From Rhodoferax lacus (GTDB taxonomy: Bacteria; Pseudomonadota; Gammaproteobacteria; Burkholderiales; Burkholderiaceae_C), in contig NZ_QFZK01000003.1 of NCBI RefSeq assembly GCF_003415675.1, positions 310,001 to 374,000 of the forward strand: 64,000 nucleotides of DNA, in the 5' to 3' direction. Of this stretch, positions 17,016-26,185 are shown one piece after another. Position numbers and translations under genes: made by a program. The notes under the pieces were generated by a model. That model saw only the letters and a program-made list of their open reading frames with translations, searched no databases and was not told the origin of the DNA. Position 1 is the first letter of the stretch, and each line of letters opens with the position of its first letter.

Positions 17016-18116
17016 CTATTTTAGTTGCCCGCCCCCGCTGGCGGACTGGCTGGCAAATGTCACCACGTGGTCCACCTCTGGGCGGATGCCGATCCACTCG
17101 CCGGGCTGGTGGTTGTGGTGGCTGGGCACATGGGCCATTAGGGTCTCGCCGGTGCGCAGTTGCAGTGTGTACAGGAATTCGTTGCCGCGAAACGCCTTGG
17201 TGACAATGCGGGCCTGTGTCGGTGCCTGGTCGTCGTGCACGATGTCATCGGCGCGCAGCAGCACATCGCAGGGCCCAAGCGCCAGACGCTCCTGTTCGTC
17301 CTGCGATATGCCATGCAGTTCGCCCAACGCGGTGACCACGTGCTTGTGGGTGACGCCGTTTTCTTCGTGCAGCGCCACCAGGGCCGGGGCGAACACGCCG
17401 TGGCCGATGAAGTCGGCAACAAAGCGGGTGGCCGGACGGTGGTAGAGCGTGTAGGCGTCGGCCCACTGGTGCAGTTGGCCCTCGTGCATCACACCAATGA
17501 GGTCGCCAATCGCAAACGCCTCCAGCTGGTCGTGGGTGACAAACAGGGCGGTGGCACCGGCCTCTTTCAGGATGGTGCGCAGTTCCTGGGCCAGGCGTTC
17601 GCGCAAATCCACATCCAGGTTGGAGAAGGGCTCATCGAGCAGCAGCAGCTTGGGCTGCGGCGCCAGCGCGCGGGCCAGTGCCACGCGCTGCTGCTGTCCG
17701 CCCGAGAGTTCATGCGGGTAACGCCTGCGCTGCGCATCCAGGCCCACCAGGTCCAGCACATCGGCCACCCGGGCCCGGCGCTGCGCGGTGGGCCACTGGT
17801 GGATGCCAAAGGCCACGTTCTGGCCCACATCCATGTGGGGAAACAGGGCGTAGTCCTGGAACACCATGCCCATGTGGCGCAATTCGGGCGGAACGGAGCT
17901 GCCCGGGCTGCTGACGTGTGCGCCGCCCAGCGCAATATGGCCGCCTGCAATGGGCTCCAGCCCGGCAATGGCGCGCAGCAGCGTGGTCTTGCCGCAGCCC
18001 GAGGGGCCGATCAGCACGCCGATCTGCCCGGCCTTGAGCCCAAAGTTGACGTCTTGCACAGCGGGCTGCGCCTGTCCGGCGTACTGGACACGGAGTTGCT
18101 GGAGTTCAAGGTACAT
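17016..18116 (-). CDS. fbpC: Fe(III) ABC transporter ATP-binding protein
   Basis: This ATPase subunit would energise periplasmic iron uptake with FbpA and FbpB. Its 366 aa hold Walker A GPSGCGKTT (about residues 37-45), the Q-loop MGMVFQDYALFPHMDVGQN, signature [15 protein letters not shown], Walker B LLLLDEPFSNLD and the H-loop VTHDQLEAF. A C-terminal TOBE-like regulatory domain follows (about 240-360). The general fold also fits spermidine or sulfate importers; the iron assignment rests on the neighbouring fbpB and fbpA. It is divergent from fbpB. Confidence 0.87.
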   Translation of the reverse strand: MYLELQQLRVQYAGQAQPAVQDVNFGLKAGQIGVLIGPSGCGKTTLLRAIAGLEPIAGGHIALGGAHVSSPGSSVPPELRHMGMVFQDYALFPHMDVGQNVAFGIHQWPTAQRRARVADVLDLVGLDAQRRRYPHELSGGQQQRVALARALAPQPKLLLLDEPFSNLDVDLRERLAQELRTILKEAGATALFVTHDQLEAFAIGDLIGVMHEGQLHQWADAYTLYHRPATRFVADFIGHGVFAPALVALHEENGVTHKHVVTALGELHGISQDEQERLALGPCDVLLRADDIVHDDQAPTQARIVTKAFRGNEFLYTLQLRTGETLMAHVPSHHNHQPGEWIGIRPEVDHVVTFASQSASGGGQLK

Positions 18117-18123
18117 GGCAGAA

Positions 18124-18141
18124 ATTGTAGGTGCTTACAAT
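18124..18141. promoter_or_regulatory. Palindrome in the divergent fbpC/fbpB promoter region
   Basis: ATTGTA-N6-TACAAT is a perfect interrupted palindrome lying 7 bp before fbpC and 59 bp before fbpB. Each arm is also a fair -10 hexamer (TACAAT) on one strand. It is not a Fur box. Function as an operator or as facing -10 elements is inference. Confidence 0.4.
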
Positions 18142-18200
18142 GCCGCAGCCTGCCCGCAGCCCCACCCAAGCGCACCCTCGAATAAACCGTCAGCCCACCC

Positions 18201-19859
18201 GTGTTCCCAATACCCTCCCGGCCTCTCCTGGGCACCTGCTGGCAATGGCTACAGGCGCTGCCCCTGCTGCTGATTGCCGCTCTGGTGGTGCTGCCGGTGC
18301 TGGCCATTGCCATGGCGGTGCTGCAGTGGGATGCTGTCAGCGCCCAGCTGCTGGGCGAGATGGTCGCCACCGTTCTGCCAGAGTACGCGCTGACCACGCT
18401 GGTGCTGTGTGGGGCCGTGGCCGTGGGCGTGGGCCTGCTGGGTGCGGCCACGGCGTGCGCGGTGACGCTGTTTGCCTTCCCGGGGCGGCGCGTGCTGGAG
18501 TGGGCGCTGCTCTTGCCGCTGGCCATGCCGGCGTATGTGGTGGCCTATGCCTATACCGACTTTTTGCAGTTCAGCGGGCCGGCGCAGACCGCCATCCGCT
18601 CAGTGCTGTCGCTGCAGGGGCGGGTGCTGCCCGAGGTGCGCAGCCTGGGCGGCGCAGCACTCGTCTTTATCTTCACGCTCTACCCCTATGTGTACCTGCT
18701 GGCACGCGCGGCACTGAACCAGCGGGCTGCGCACCTGATGGAGGCCGCGCGCCTGCTGGGGGCTTCGCAGCGGCGGCGCATCGTGTCGGTGGCGCTGCCG
18801 CTGGCGCGCCCGGCCATTGTGGCCGGCATTGCGCTGGCTCTGATGGAAACCCTGGCCGACTATGGCGTGTCGAGCTACTTCGGCATCCAGACCTTTACCG
18901 CCGGCATTTACAAGGCCTGGCTGGCGCTGGACAGCCGCATTGCCGCAGCCCAGCTGGCCACCATGCTGCTGCTGGTGGTGGCGGGCCTGTTGCAGCTGGA
19001 GCGCCATGCCCGGCGGCGCCTGCGCTTTGCCAGCAGCCGCGGGCAACGCCAGAGCTCGGCCGAGGCCCGCCCCATCGTGTTGCAGGGAGGCCGGGCCTGG
19101 CTGGTGCAGGGCCTGTGCGTGCTGCCGGTGCTGCTGGGTTTTGTGCTGCCGGTGCTGTGCATGCTGCGCCCCTTGCTGCTGGCCTGGGGGCAGCCGGATG
19201 CGCCGCTGCCGTGGGTCGGCTTTCTGTACTGGAGCTTCAACAGTTTCAAGCTCGCCGCCATCACCGCCGTGCTGGCCACCGCGCTGGCGCTGGCGCTGGC
19301 GTTTGCGCTGCGCCGCCGCCCGAACCGCCTGAACCGTGGCGTGGTGCAGATTGCCGGCATGGGCTATGCCATACCCGGCGCGGTGGTGGTGGTCGGGCTG
19401 CTGATACCGGTGGGCTGGCTGCAGGGCCAGTATCCGCAGTGGGGCGTGGGTAGCTGGATCAGCACCACGGTGCTGGGCATTACCTGGGCCTACCTGGTGC
19501 GCTTCAGTGCGGTGGCGCTGCAGACGGTGCAAAGCGGCTACAGCCAGTTGCCCGCCAGCCTGGACGACACGGCCCGCACGCTGGGTGTGGGCGGCTGGGG
19601 GCTGTGGTGGCGCATCCATCGGCCGCTGCTGCAGCGCTCCACCATTGTGGCCGCCCTGCTGGTGTTTGTGGATGTGATGAAGGAGCTGCCCGCCACCCTG
19701 GTGCTGCGCCCGTTTGACCACGACACACTGGCCGTGGTGGCCTACCAGCTGGCCCGCGACGAACGCCTGGGCGAGGCCGCGCTGCCGGCCCTGGCGCTGG
19801 TACTGGTGGGGCTGATTCCGGTGGTGCTGCTGAGCCGGGCGCTCAACAGCAAGTCGTAG
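18201..19859 (+). CDS. fbpB: Fe(III) ABC transporter permease, fused two-domain type
   Basis: This inner-membrane permease has 552 aa and two copies of the binding-protein-dependent transport domain, as in FbpB/SfuB proteins (about 12 hydrophobic segments). The EAA-like loops are visible as LMEAARLLGASQRRRIVSVALPLARP in the first half and LDDTARTLGVGGWGLWWRIHRPLL in the second. It starts at GTG with only a weak Shine-Dalgarno; no better in-frame start was seen. It faces fbpC across a promoter region and its stop is 3 bp from the convergent fbpA stop. Confidence 0.87.
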   Translation: MFPIPSRPLLGTCWQWLQALPLLLIAALVVLPVLAIAMAVLQWDAVSAQLLGEMVATVLPEYALTTLVLCGAVAVGVGLLGAATACAVTLFAFPGRRVLEWALLLPLAMPAYVVAYAYTDFLQFSGPAQTAIRSVLSLQGRVLPEVRSLGGAALVFIFTLYPYVYLLARAALNQRAAHLMEAARLLGASQRRRIVSVALPLARPAIVAGIALALMETLADYGVSSYFGIQTFTAGIYKAWLALDSRIAAAQLATMLLLVVAGLLQLERHARRRLRFASSRGQRQSSAEARPIVLQGGRAWLVQGLCVLPVLLGFVLPVLCMLRPLLLAWGQPDAPLPWVGFLYWSFNSFKLAAITAVLATALALALAFALRRRPNRLNRGVVQIAGMGYAIPGAVVVVGLLIPVGWLQGQYPQWGVGSWISTTVLGITWAYLVRFSAVALQTVQSGYSQLPASLDDTARTLGVGGWGLWWRIHRPLLQRSTIVAALLVFVDVMKELPATLVLRPFDHDTLAVVAYQLARDERLGEAALPALALVLVGLIPVVLLSRALNSKS

Positions 19860-19862
19860 CGC

Positions 19863-20918
19863 TTATTTGTAGCCCACGCGGTCCAGCATCTGCTGTACCT
19901 TGACCTGGTTCATGCCCACCACGCTGACCGGAATGGTTTCGGACTTGAAGCCGCCGCCGGACATGCTCTCGAGCACCGGGTTGCCCATCTTCACGCCCTT
20001 GGCCACCGGCCATTCGTTGTTGCCGTCGGCAAAGTAGGCCTGCGCCTGGGGGCTGGCCAGGTATTCCAGGAACTGCACCGCGTATCCGCTGTTTTTCGCG
20101 TAGCGCGCCACACCGCCGCCGGCGATGTTCATGTGCGTGCCCCAGCTGGCCTGGTTGGGAAACACCACGCCCACCTTGTCCATTACGGCGCGGTCTTCGG
20201 GCTTGTCGCTGCGCATCAGGCGCGCCAGGTAGTAGGTGTTAGTGAGTGCCACGCCGCATTCGCCAGAGGCCACGGCCTTGATCTGGTCGGTGTCGCCGCC
20301 CACCGGCTTGCGCGCCATGTTGTTGACCAGCCCCTGCAGCCAGGTTTCGGCCGCGGCGGCGCCCAGGTGCTCGGTCACCGCGCCAAACAGGCTCAGGTTG
20401 TAGGGGTGCGAGCCCGAGCGGGTGCACAGCAGGCCCTTGTTTTTCGGATCGGCCAGCTCCTCGTAGGTGTCCACGTTGTTACGCGGCACGCGCGCCCGGC
20501 TGTAGACCACCACGCGGGCGCGGGTGCTGAAGCCAAACCAGGGTGTGCCCTCGGGGCTGGCCTTGCCGCGCAGGTGCTGCGGTATGGCAGCGTCGAGCAG
20601 CTTGGACTGCACCGGGCTGAACAGACCATCGATTTCGGCCCGCCACAGGCGGGAGGCATCGACCAGCAGGATCACATCGGCGGGCGAGGCGCTGCCTTCG
20701 GCCTTGAGGCGCTGCAGGATGCCGGCGTCATCGGCATCGACACGCTTGATCTGGATGCCGGTGGCCTGGGTAAAGCCTGCGTAGAGCTGGGCATCGCCGG
20801 GGTAGTGGCGTGCCGAGTAGATATTGAGTACCTTGTCCTGGGCCAGGCTGGACAGGGGCAGGGCGCTGCCCACCAGCAGGCCACCGATTGCGAGCGCATT
20901 GGAGAAGAGTCTTTTCAT
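19863..20918 (-). CDS. fbpA: Fe(III)-binding periplasmic protein
   Basis: This is the periplasmic receptor that hands ferric iron to FbpBC. The start at MKRLFSNALAIGG gives 351 aa with a signal peptide cleaved near SLAQ-DK. The mature start VLNIYSARHYPGD and the twin-tyrosine segment NTYYLARL, which binds Fe3+ in FbpA family members, are both present. A Fur box lies 30 bp upstream of the start codon. The gene is convergent with fbpB, so it is transcribed separately from both transporter subunits. Confidence 0.93.
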   Translation of the reverse strand: MKRLFSNALAIGGLLVGSALPLSSLAQDKVLNIYSARHYPGDAQLYAGFTQATGIQIKRVDADDAGILQRLKAEGSASPADVILLVDASRLWRAEIDGLFSPVQSKLLDAAIPQHLRGKASPEGTPWFGFSTRARVVVYSRARVPRNNVDTYEELADPKNKGLLCTRSGSHPYNLSLFGAVTEHLGAAAAETWLQGLVNNMARKPVGGDTDQIKAVASGECGVALTNTYYLARLMRSDKPEDRAVMDKVGVVFPNQASWGTHMNIAGGGVARYAKNSGYAVQFLEYLASPQAQAYFADGNNEWPVAKGVKMGNPVLESMSGGGFKSETIPVSVVGMNQVKVQQMLDRVGYK

Positions 20919-20947
20919 GTTCCGGGTGTGAAGGTCGAGGGGTTTTA

Positions 20948-20966
20948 AATAAGAATGATTCTCATT
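20948..20966 (-). promoter_or_regulatory. Fur box before fbpA
   Basis: AATAAGAATGATTCTCATT (and its complement) closely follows the 19-bp Fur consensus GATAATGATAATCATTATC, an interrupted palindrome of NAT triplets. Position upstream of the iron-binding protein gene supports iron-dependent repression by Fur-Fe2+. Confidence 0.85.
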
Positions 20967-21039
20967 GTAATGAAATCCCCGTCCTCGATCGATCAACCCC
21001 ATGGAATGCAGGGCCACCGGGGACGCACCCGGGTGGCGC

Positions 21040-21942
21040 CTACGCGATGAACTGCTCGATCAGTGCAGCCACCTGCTCTGGCTGGTCGTGGTGCAGCATG
21101 TGGCCCGCCTCGGCAATCTGCGCCACCGTGCACTGCGGCACGGCTTGGAGCCGTTCATGGAACTCGGGCAGCGAATAGGCGCCCTTCCAGAAGCCGCCCA
21201 TGTCGCTGTCCGTGGCCTCCACGCACAGGGTGGGGGCGGTGATGGCCTTGAAGATTTCCAGCGTCTCGTCCACGCGGTAGAGCTGGGCGCTGCTCAAGCG
21301 GTGTGCGGCGTGGCCCAGGATCTGCCATTGGCCTGAAGCGTTCTGGCGTGCCCAGTGGCCCGCCAGCCATTCGGCCTTGGCCGGGTCCAGGCGCGGGTTG
21401 GTCTTCATCAGCCTGTGGGCCACATCCTCCAGGCTGGCGTAGCCACGCATCTCGCGTTGGCCCTGGTGCAGGCCTTTGAGCTCATCCATCCAGCGCGCAT
21501 AGCGTCCGGGCGCCTGGGCGGGCACGGTGCGCGGCATGCCAAAGCCCTCCAGGTTGATGAGGCGGCGTACGCGCTCTGGCCGCACGCCGGCGTACAGCAT
21601 GGCGATGTTGCCGCCCATGCTGTGGCCCACCAGGTTCACGGGCTGCTCCGGGCAATAGTGGTCCAGCAGAAAGTCCAGATCCCCCAGGTAGTCGGCAAAC
21701 ACAAAATGGTCGGCAAGCGGCACCTCGGTCAGGCCAAAGCCGCGCCAGTCGGGGGCAATCACGTAGTAGTCGGCGGCCAGGGCGTCCACCACGAACTGGT
21801 AGCTGGCGGCCACATCCATCCAGCCGTGCACCATCACCAGTGGTGTGCGGCCGACTGCGGGCGTGCCCCAGACCTGCACGTGGTAGTTGAGGCCGCGAAG
21901 GGGGACACATTCGGACTTGGGAGAGACTTGGACTTGGTACAT
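21040..21942 (-). CDS. Alpha/beta hydrolase
   Basis: This 300-aa serine hydrolase shows the oxyanion region VHGWMDVAASY, the strand-helix motif IAPDWRGFGLT and the nucleophile elbow GHSMGG (Ser of the triad). A late Asp in VEATDSDMGG and His in AEAGHMLHHDQ complete the triad. The substrate is not evident. It is divergent from an acyl-CoA ligase with a 25-bp gap, so they may share a promoter region and perhaps a pathway. Confidence 0.87.
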   Translation of the reverse strand: MYQVQVSPKSECVPLRGLNYHVQVWGTPAVGRTPLVMVHGWMDVAASYQFVVDALAADYYVIAPDWRGFGLTEVPLADHFVFADYLGDLDFLLDHYCPEQPVNLVGHSMGGNIAMLYAGVRPERVRRLINLEGFGMPRTVPAQAPGRYARWMDELKGLHQGQREMRGYASLEDVAHRLMKTNPRLDPAKAEWLAGHWARQNASGQWQILGHAAHRLSSAQLYRVDETLEIFKAITAPTLCVEATDSDMGGFWKGAYSLPEFHERLQAVPQCTVAQIAEAGHMLHHDQPEQVAALIEQFIA

Positions 21943-21967
21943 TCAGGCAATCATAAGGAGAAGCGCC

Positions 21968-23791
21968 ATGCCCACCCGTAGCGTCCGCGACAACGCCAAT
22001 ACACCAGCCTCCATCACAACGCCCGTGAAGTCCGACACAGGGAACTTGCCTGCGGGCTACCAGCGTTTGCACAGCCAGTTTCGCTGGCAGGTGCCCGAAG
22101 TCTTCAACATCGCCCAGGTCTGCAGCCAGCGCTGGGCAGAGGCGCCGGACACCGCGCAGCGCGTCGCCATCCGCTGCTATGCCGACGGCGCCCTGCAAAG
22201 CGCCCACAGCTATGCCGAACTGCAGGAGCAGGCCAACCGCCTGTCGAATTTGCTGGTGGCCCTGGGCGTGCGCCGGGGGGACCGGGTGGCCATCGTCATG
22301 CCGCAGCGCTTCGAGACGGCCGTGGCCTACATGGCGGTGCTGCAAATGGGCGCCGTGGCCATGCCCCTTTCCATGCTGTTCGGCCCCGAGGCCCTGGGCT
22401 ACCGCCTGCAAAACAGCGAGGCCGTGCTGGCCCTGGCCGACCAGACGGCGCTGCCCTCGCTGCAACTGCTGCGTGCCGATTGCCCGCAGCTGCAAACCGT
22501 GATTGGCGTGGGGCGCCGCGAGAACACCCGCTCTGTAGACGAGGTCAACTACGCCGAGGCACTGGCCCGCTCGTCGGCGCGGTACCTGCCGGTAGCCACC
22601 ACCGCCGATGACCCGGCCATCCTCATCTACACCAGCGGCACCACCGGCAACCCCAAGGGTGCCCTGCTGGCCCACCGCGCCCTGATTGGCAACCTGAGCG
22701 GCTTTGTCAGCAGCCAGAACTGGTTTGGCTTTGACGGTCGGGCCAATGCCGACTCCCGGGCCGTGTTCTGGAGCCCGGCCGACTGGGCCTGGACCGGCGG
22801 CCTGATGGATGCGCTACTGCCCACGCTGTACTTTGGCTGCACCATCGTGGCCCAGGCCGAGCGCTTTGATCCGCAGGGCGCACTGCAACTGCTGGGACGC
22901 TGCGGCGTGACCCACACCTTCCTGTTCCCCACGGCCATCAAGGCCATGATGAAGGCCTGCCCCGGCACCGCGCGCAAGACGGTGCAGCAGCAATATGGTC
23001 TGAAGCTGCAAGCCCTGATGAGCGCGGGCGAGGCCATGGGCGACGCGGTGTTTGGCTACTGCGAGCAGCAACTCGGTGTCACGCCCAATGAAATGTTTGG
23101 CCAAACGGAAATCAACTACATCGTGGGCAATTGCGCCCTGCATTGGCCGCCCAGGCCCGGCAGCATGGGCATGGGCTACCCCGGCCACCGGGTGGCGGTG
23201 ATTGACGAGGACGGTGTGGAGTGCCCGACCGGTGTGGCCGGAGACGTGGCGCTGAACCGCTTTGATGTACACGGTGACCCCGACCCCATCTTCTTTCTGG
23301 GCTACTGGAAGAACGAGGCGGCTACCCAAGACAAGTTCACCGGCAACTGGTGCCGCACCGGCGACCTGGCCGTGCGTGATGCCGAGGGCTATCTGTGGTA
23401 CCAGGGCCGCTCGGACGACATCTTCAAGTCTGCCGGTTACCGCATAGGCCCGGGCGAAATCGAGAACTGCCTGGTCAAGCACCCGGCCGTGGCCAATGCC
23501 GCCGTGGTGCCCAAGCCCGATGCCGGGCGTGGTTCCCTGGTCAAGGCCTATGTGGTGCTGGCGCCTGACGCGTTGGCTGCGTGTGGCAACAGCACCCGGG
23601 CGCGCACCGCCCTGCAGGCGCAGCTCACACAGGAGCTGCAGGCGCATGTGAAGGGCATGCTGGCGCCCTATGAGTACCCCAAGGAAATCGAGTTTGTGGA
23701 CGCGCTGCCGATGACCACCACCGGCAAAGTGCAGCGCCGCGTCCTGCGGCTGCAGGAAGAGGCGCGGGCGCGGGGCGAACCCGACGCCTGA
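21968..23791 (+). CDS. AMP-forming acyl-CoA synthetase
   Basis: This ligase activates a carboxylic acid to its CoA thioester via an acyl-AMP. The start is the ATG 7 bp after AAGGAG, giving 607 aa. ANL-superfamily motifs are present: YTSGTTGNPKGALL (P-loop), FGQTEINYIVGN (adenine site), YQGRSDDIFKSAGYRIGPGEIE (hinge and A8) and the catalytic Lys in TTTGKVQRR (A10). The pattern is closest, by memory, to acetyl-CoA/medium-chain synthetase-like proteins; the acid is not determined. It pairs head-to-head with the alpha/beta hydrolase. Confidence 0.88.
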   Translation: MPTRSVRDNANTPASITTPVKSDTGNLPAGYQRLHSQFRWQVPEVFNIAQVCSQRWAEAPDTAQRVAIRCYADGALQSAHSYAELQEQANRLSNLLVALGVRRGDRVAIVMPQRFETAVAYMAVLQMGAVAMPLSMLFGPEALGYRLQNSEAVLALADQTALPSLQLLRADCPQLQTVIGVGRRENTRSVDEVNYAEALARSSARYLPVATTADDPAILIYTSGTTGNPKGALLAHRALIGNLSGFVSSQNWFGFDGRANADSRAVFWSPADWAWTGGLMDALLPTLYFGCTIVAQAERFDPQGALQLLGRCGVTHTFLFPTAIKAMMKACPGTARKTVQQQYGLKLQALMSAGEAMGDAVFGYCEQQLGVTPNEMFGQTEINYIVGNCALHWPPRPGSMGMGYPGHRVAVIDEDGVECPTGVAGDVALNRFDVHGDPDPIFFLGYWKNEAATQDKFTGNWCRTGDLAVRDAEGYLWYQGRSDDIFKSAGYRIGPGEIENCLVKHPAVANAAVVPKPDAGRGSLVKAYVVLAPDALAACGNSTRARTALQAQLTQELQAHVKGMLAPYEYPKEIEFVDALPMTTTGKVQRRVLRLQEEARARGEPDA

Positions 23792-23859
23792 AGTCCGGCG
23801 CCCGCAACCGTGCGCGCAGGGACGCGCGTGGCGGCACGGTCTCCGCGCCCCGCGCTACT

Positions 23860-24498
23860 TCAGCCCTTGGGCAGCGTCTGCTGCGCCGCTTCTGCCAGAG
23901 CGTCCTGGCCACGCGCCTGCAACTGTTCCACCATGCCCTGGCGGTCGCGCATTTCCTTGTTCTGGCTGAGCTTGAACTTGCCCACCATGCGGCTGATCTC
24001 CACCTCGATGCCGACGATGGATTTCAGCATGCCGTCGATGTAGCCGCTGTCTGAGTCCGTCATCTTCCAGGGGCGCGGCTCCTGGGCGCGGGCCTCGTGT
24101 GCGCGCGTCAGGCGCGCCACCAGGCCGCGCACATAGCGTTCGTCGTCATGGATACAGAGGCGCCCGTGCACATGCACCACGCGGTAGTTCCAGGTAGGCA
24201 CCTGTTTGTGGGTCTCGTGCTTGCTGGGGTACCAGTTGGGCGAGATGTAGCCCTGCTCGGCCTGGAACACCACCAGCACCCCGGCGCCGTCCTGCAGCTC
24301 CTGCCACAGCGGGTTGTTGCGCGCCACATGGGCCCGCAGCAAGCCGTGGCTGCCTGCGGCCGGGTCCAGCTCAAAGGGCAGGTGGTTGGCATCCAGCCCG
24401 CTTGGGCCCTGGGTGACCAGCGCCCCCAGCGGGTGCGTGGCAATCAGGTCGTGCAGCGCCTGTGGGCGCTCTTCGGCAAAGTGGGCAGGCAGGTACAT
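23860..24498 (-). CDS. PaiB-like FMN-binding protein / putative negative regulator
   Basis: This 212-aa protein matches the PaiB family (FMN-binding split barrel). It opens MYLPAHFAEERPQALHDLI, has GALVTQGPSGLDANHLPFEL, and carries the family block YISPNWYPSKHETHKQVPTWNY in two adjacent parts. B. subtilis PaiB affects sporulation and protease genes, but most members probably are flavin- or heme-binding enzymes. It lies 9 bp downstream of the argO-like gene on the same strand, so the two are likely co-transcribed. Confidence 0.88.
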   Translation of the reverse strand: MYLPAHFAEERPQALHDLIATHPLGALVTQGPSGLDANHLPFELDPAAGSHGLLRAHVARNNPLWQELQDGAGVLVVFQAEQGYISPNWYPSKHETHKQVPTWNYRVVHVHGRLCIHDDERYVRGLVARLTRAHEARAQEPRPWKMTDSDSGYIDGMLKSIVGIEVEISRMVGKFKLSQNKEMRDRQGMVEQLQARGQDALAEAAQQTLPKG

Positions 24499-24507
24499 GG
24501 GGTGTTC

Positions 24508-25143
24508 CTAAAACAGGGTCAAACCTTGCCTGGCAAGCGGCCAGGCCACAGCCCACATCATCGCAGCCACCAGCAGGTCCAGCACCCGCCAGGCGGCAGG
24601 GCGGGCAAACAGCGGGGTGAGCAGGCGCGCGCCAAAGCCCAGCGCGGCAAACCAGAGCAGGCTGGCCAGGCAACTGCCCAGCAAAAACGCACCCTGCAGG
24701 CCCGCGGGCTGCCGGGCCCCCACGGCGCCCACCAGCACCACCGTGTCCAGGTATACATGCGGGTTGAGCAGGCTCAGCGAAAGCACCTGCATCACCACGC
24801 GGCCCCGGGGCGCAGGCAGGCCGTCGGTGTGGGCCAGCAGCACCTGCGGCGCAATGGCGCGGCGCAGGGCCAGCACACCGTACACCGCCAGCACCACCGC
24901 CCCCACCAGGCCCAGGCCATTGAGCAGGCGCGGCGAATCGCCCAGAGAGGCCGCCAGGCCGCTCACGCCCAGCACCATCAGCAGCGCATCGAGCACCGCG
25001 CAGGCCAGAACCACCGCCAGCACATGCTCGCGGCGCAGGCCCTGGCGCAGCACAAAGGTGTTTTGCGCGCCAATGGCGACGATAAGCGAGAGCATCAGGC
25101 TCAGGCCGGTGAAGAAGGAGGTGCCGGCCAAAGAGATGTCCAT
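24508..25143 (-). CDS. argO: LysE-family amino acid exporter (ArgO-like)
   Basis: This inner-membrane exporter of basic amino acids has 211 aa and about six hydrophobic helices. The start MDISLAGTSFFTG is chosen over an upstream codon because it fits family length. The signature SLIVAIGAQNTFVLRQGL is typical of LysE/ArgO. Divergent from it is an ArgP-type LysR regulator, the arrangement known to control arginine/lysine export. The exact substrate (Arg, Lys or both) is inferred. Confidence 0.9.
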   Translation of the reverse strand: MDISLAGTSFFTGLSLMLSLIVAIGAQNTFVLRQGLRREHVLAVVLACAVLDALLMVLGVSGLAASLGDSPRLLNGLGLVGAVVLAVYGVLALRRAIAPQVLLAHTDGLPAPRGRVVMQVLSLSLLNPHVYLDTVVLVGAVGARQPAGLQGAFLLGSCLASLLWFAALGFGARLLTPLFARPAAWRVLDLLVAAMMWAVAWPLARQGLTLF

Positions 25144-25224
25144 GCAGCGAGTATCCCCGCACCAACGCCGCAAGCAGCATGAATTGTGCTAACTTGGAAT
25201 CAGCAACTTTCATGAGGGGCTTTC

Positions 25225-26124
25225 ATGCTGGACAGTTCTCTTTTGGCCACCGTGGCCATGGTGGTGCGCGAAGGCAGCTTCGAGCGCGCAGCGCGCGCAC
25301 TGCACCTCACGCCCTCGGCGGTGTCGCAGCGCATCCGCCTGATTGAAGAGCGCGTGGGCACGGTGCTGGTGGTGCGCGGCCAGCCCTGCACCGCCACCGA
25401 GGCCGGTGCCCGCCTGTGCCGCCACGCCGACACTGTGGCCCTGCTGGAGGACGGCCTGCGCCGCGACCTGCCCGCACTCGCCGCCGACGACGCCAGCGGC
25501 ACCTATGCCACCCTGCGCATTGCCGTGAATGCCGACAGCCTGGGCACCTGGTTTGTGGCGGCCATCGCGGACTTTGCAAAAGACCATAACCCGCTGATTG
25601 ACCTGCAGGTGGACGACCAGGACAAGACCAGCGACTGGCTGCGCCGTGGCCATGTGCTGGCCGCTGTCACCTCGCTGGCAACGCCGGTGCAGGGCTGCCG
25701 CAGCCGCAAGCTCGGCCTGCTGCGCTACTGCGCCACCGCCAGCCCGGCCTTTGTGCGGCGTTGGTTTTCCAGGGGCGTCAGCGCAGAGGCTTTGGCCCTG
25801 GCGCCCAGCCTGGTGTTTGACCGCAACGACCGGCTGCAGGAGCAGTGGGTCAAGCGCCTGCTGCGGCGTGACCTGGCGCTGCCGGTGCACCGCCTGCCTT
25901 CCACCCAGGCCTTTGTGGATGCCAGCCTGGCCGGTATTGGCTGGGGCCTCAACCCGCTGGCACTGGTGCAGGCGCACCTGCAGTCCGGCCGGCTGGTGGA
26001 ACTGGTGCCCGAGCGCCGGCTGGATGTGCCGCTGTACTGGCAGCAGGCCCGCATCCCGCTGCCCGAGCTCGATGCCCTGTGGCGCAGCGTCTCCAAAGTG
26101 GCGCAGCAGGCGCTGCACCATTGA
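25225..26124 (+). CDS. argP: LysR-family regulator ArgP/LysG type
   Basis: The 299-aa protein has an N-terminal winged helix (FERAARALHLTPSAVSQRIRLIEERVGTVLVVR) and a C-terminal co-inducer domain with MQ-like segments (YATLRIAVNADSLGTWFVAAI). ArgP/LysG regulators activate the divergent exporter in response to Arg or Lys. The 81-bp intergenic region should hold its operator. An alternative start is unlikely: AGGGGCTTTC precedes the ATG. Confidence 0.92.
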   Translation: MLDSSLLATVAMVVREGSFERAARALHLTPSAVSQRIRLIEERVGTVLVVRGQPCTATEAGARLCRHADTVALLEDGLRRDLPALAADDASGTYATLRIAVNADSLGTWFVAAIADFAKDHNPLIDLQVDDQDKTSDWLRRGHVLAAVTSLATPVQGCRSRKLGLLRYCATASPAFVRRWFSRGVSAEALALAPSLVFDRNDRLQEQWVKRLLRRDLALPVHRLPSTQAFVDASLAGIGWGLNPLALVQAHLQSGRLVELVPERRLDVPLYWQQARIPLPELDALWRSVSKVAQQALHH

Positions 26125-26185
26125 GCGGCTGGGCAGAACTGGTGCACGGCGCACGCAGCCCGTGCGGCTGGCACCACATTGGAGC

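Noticed and set aside
17016-20918. Reading the fbp genes as a sulfate or spermidine importer
   Set aside because: The twin-tyrosine binding protein and Fur box favour ferric iron; sulfate and polyamine receptors lack these.
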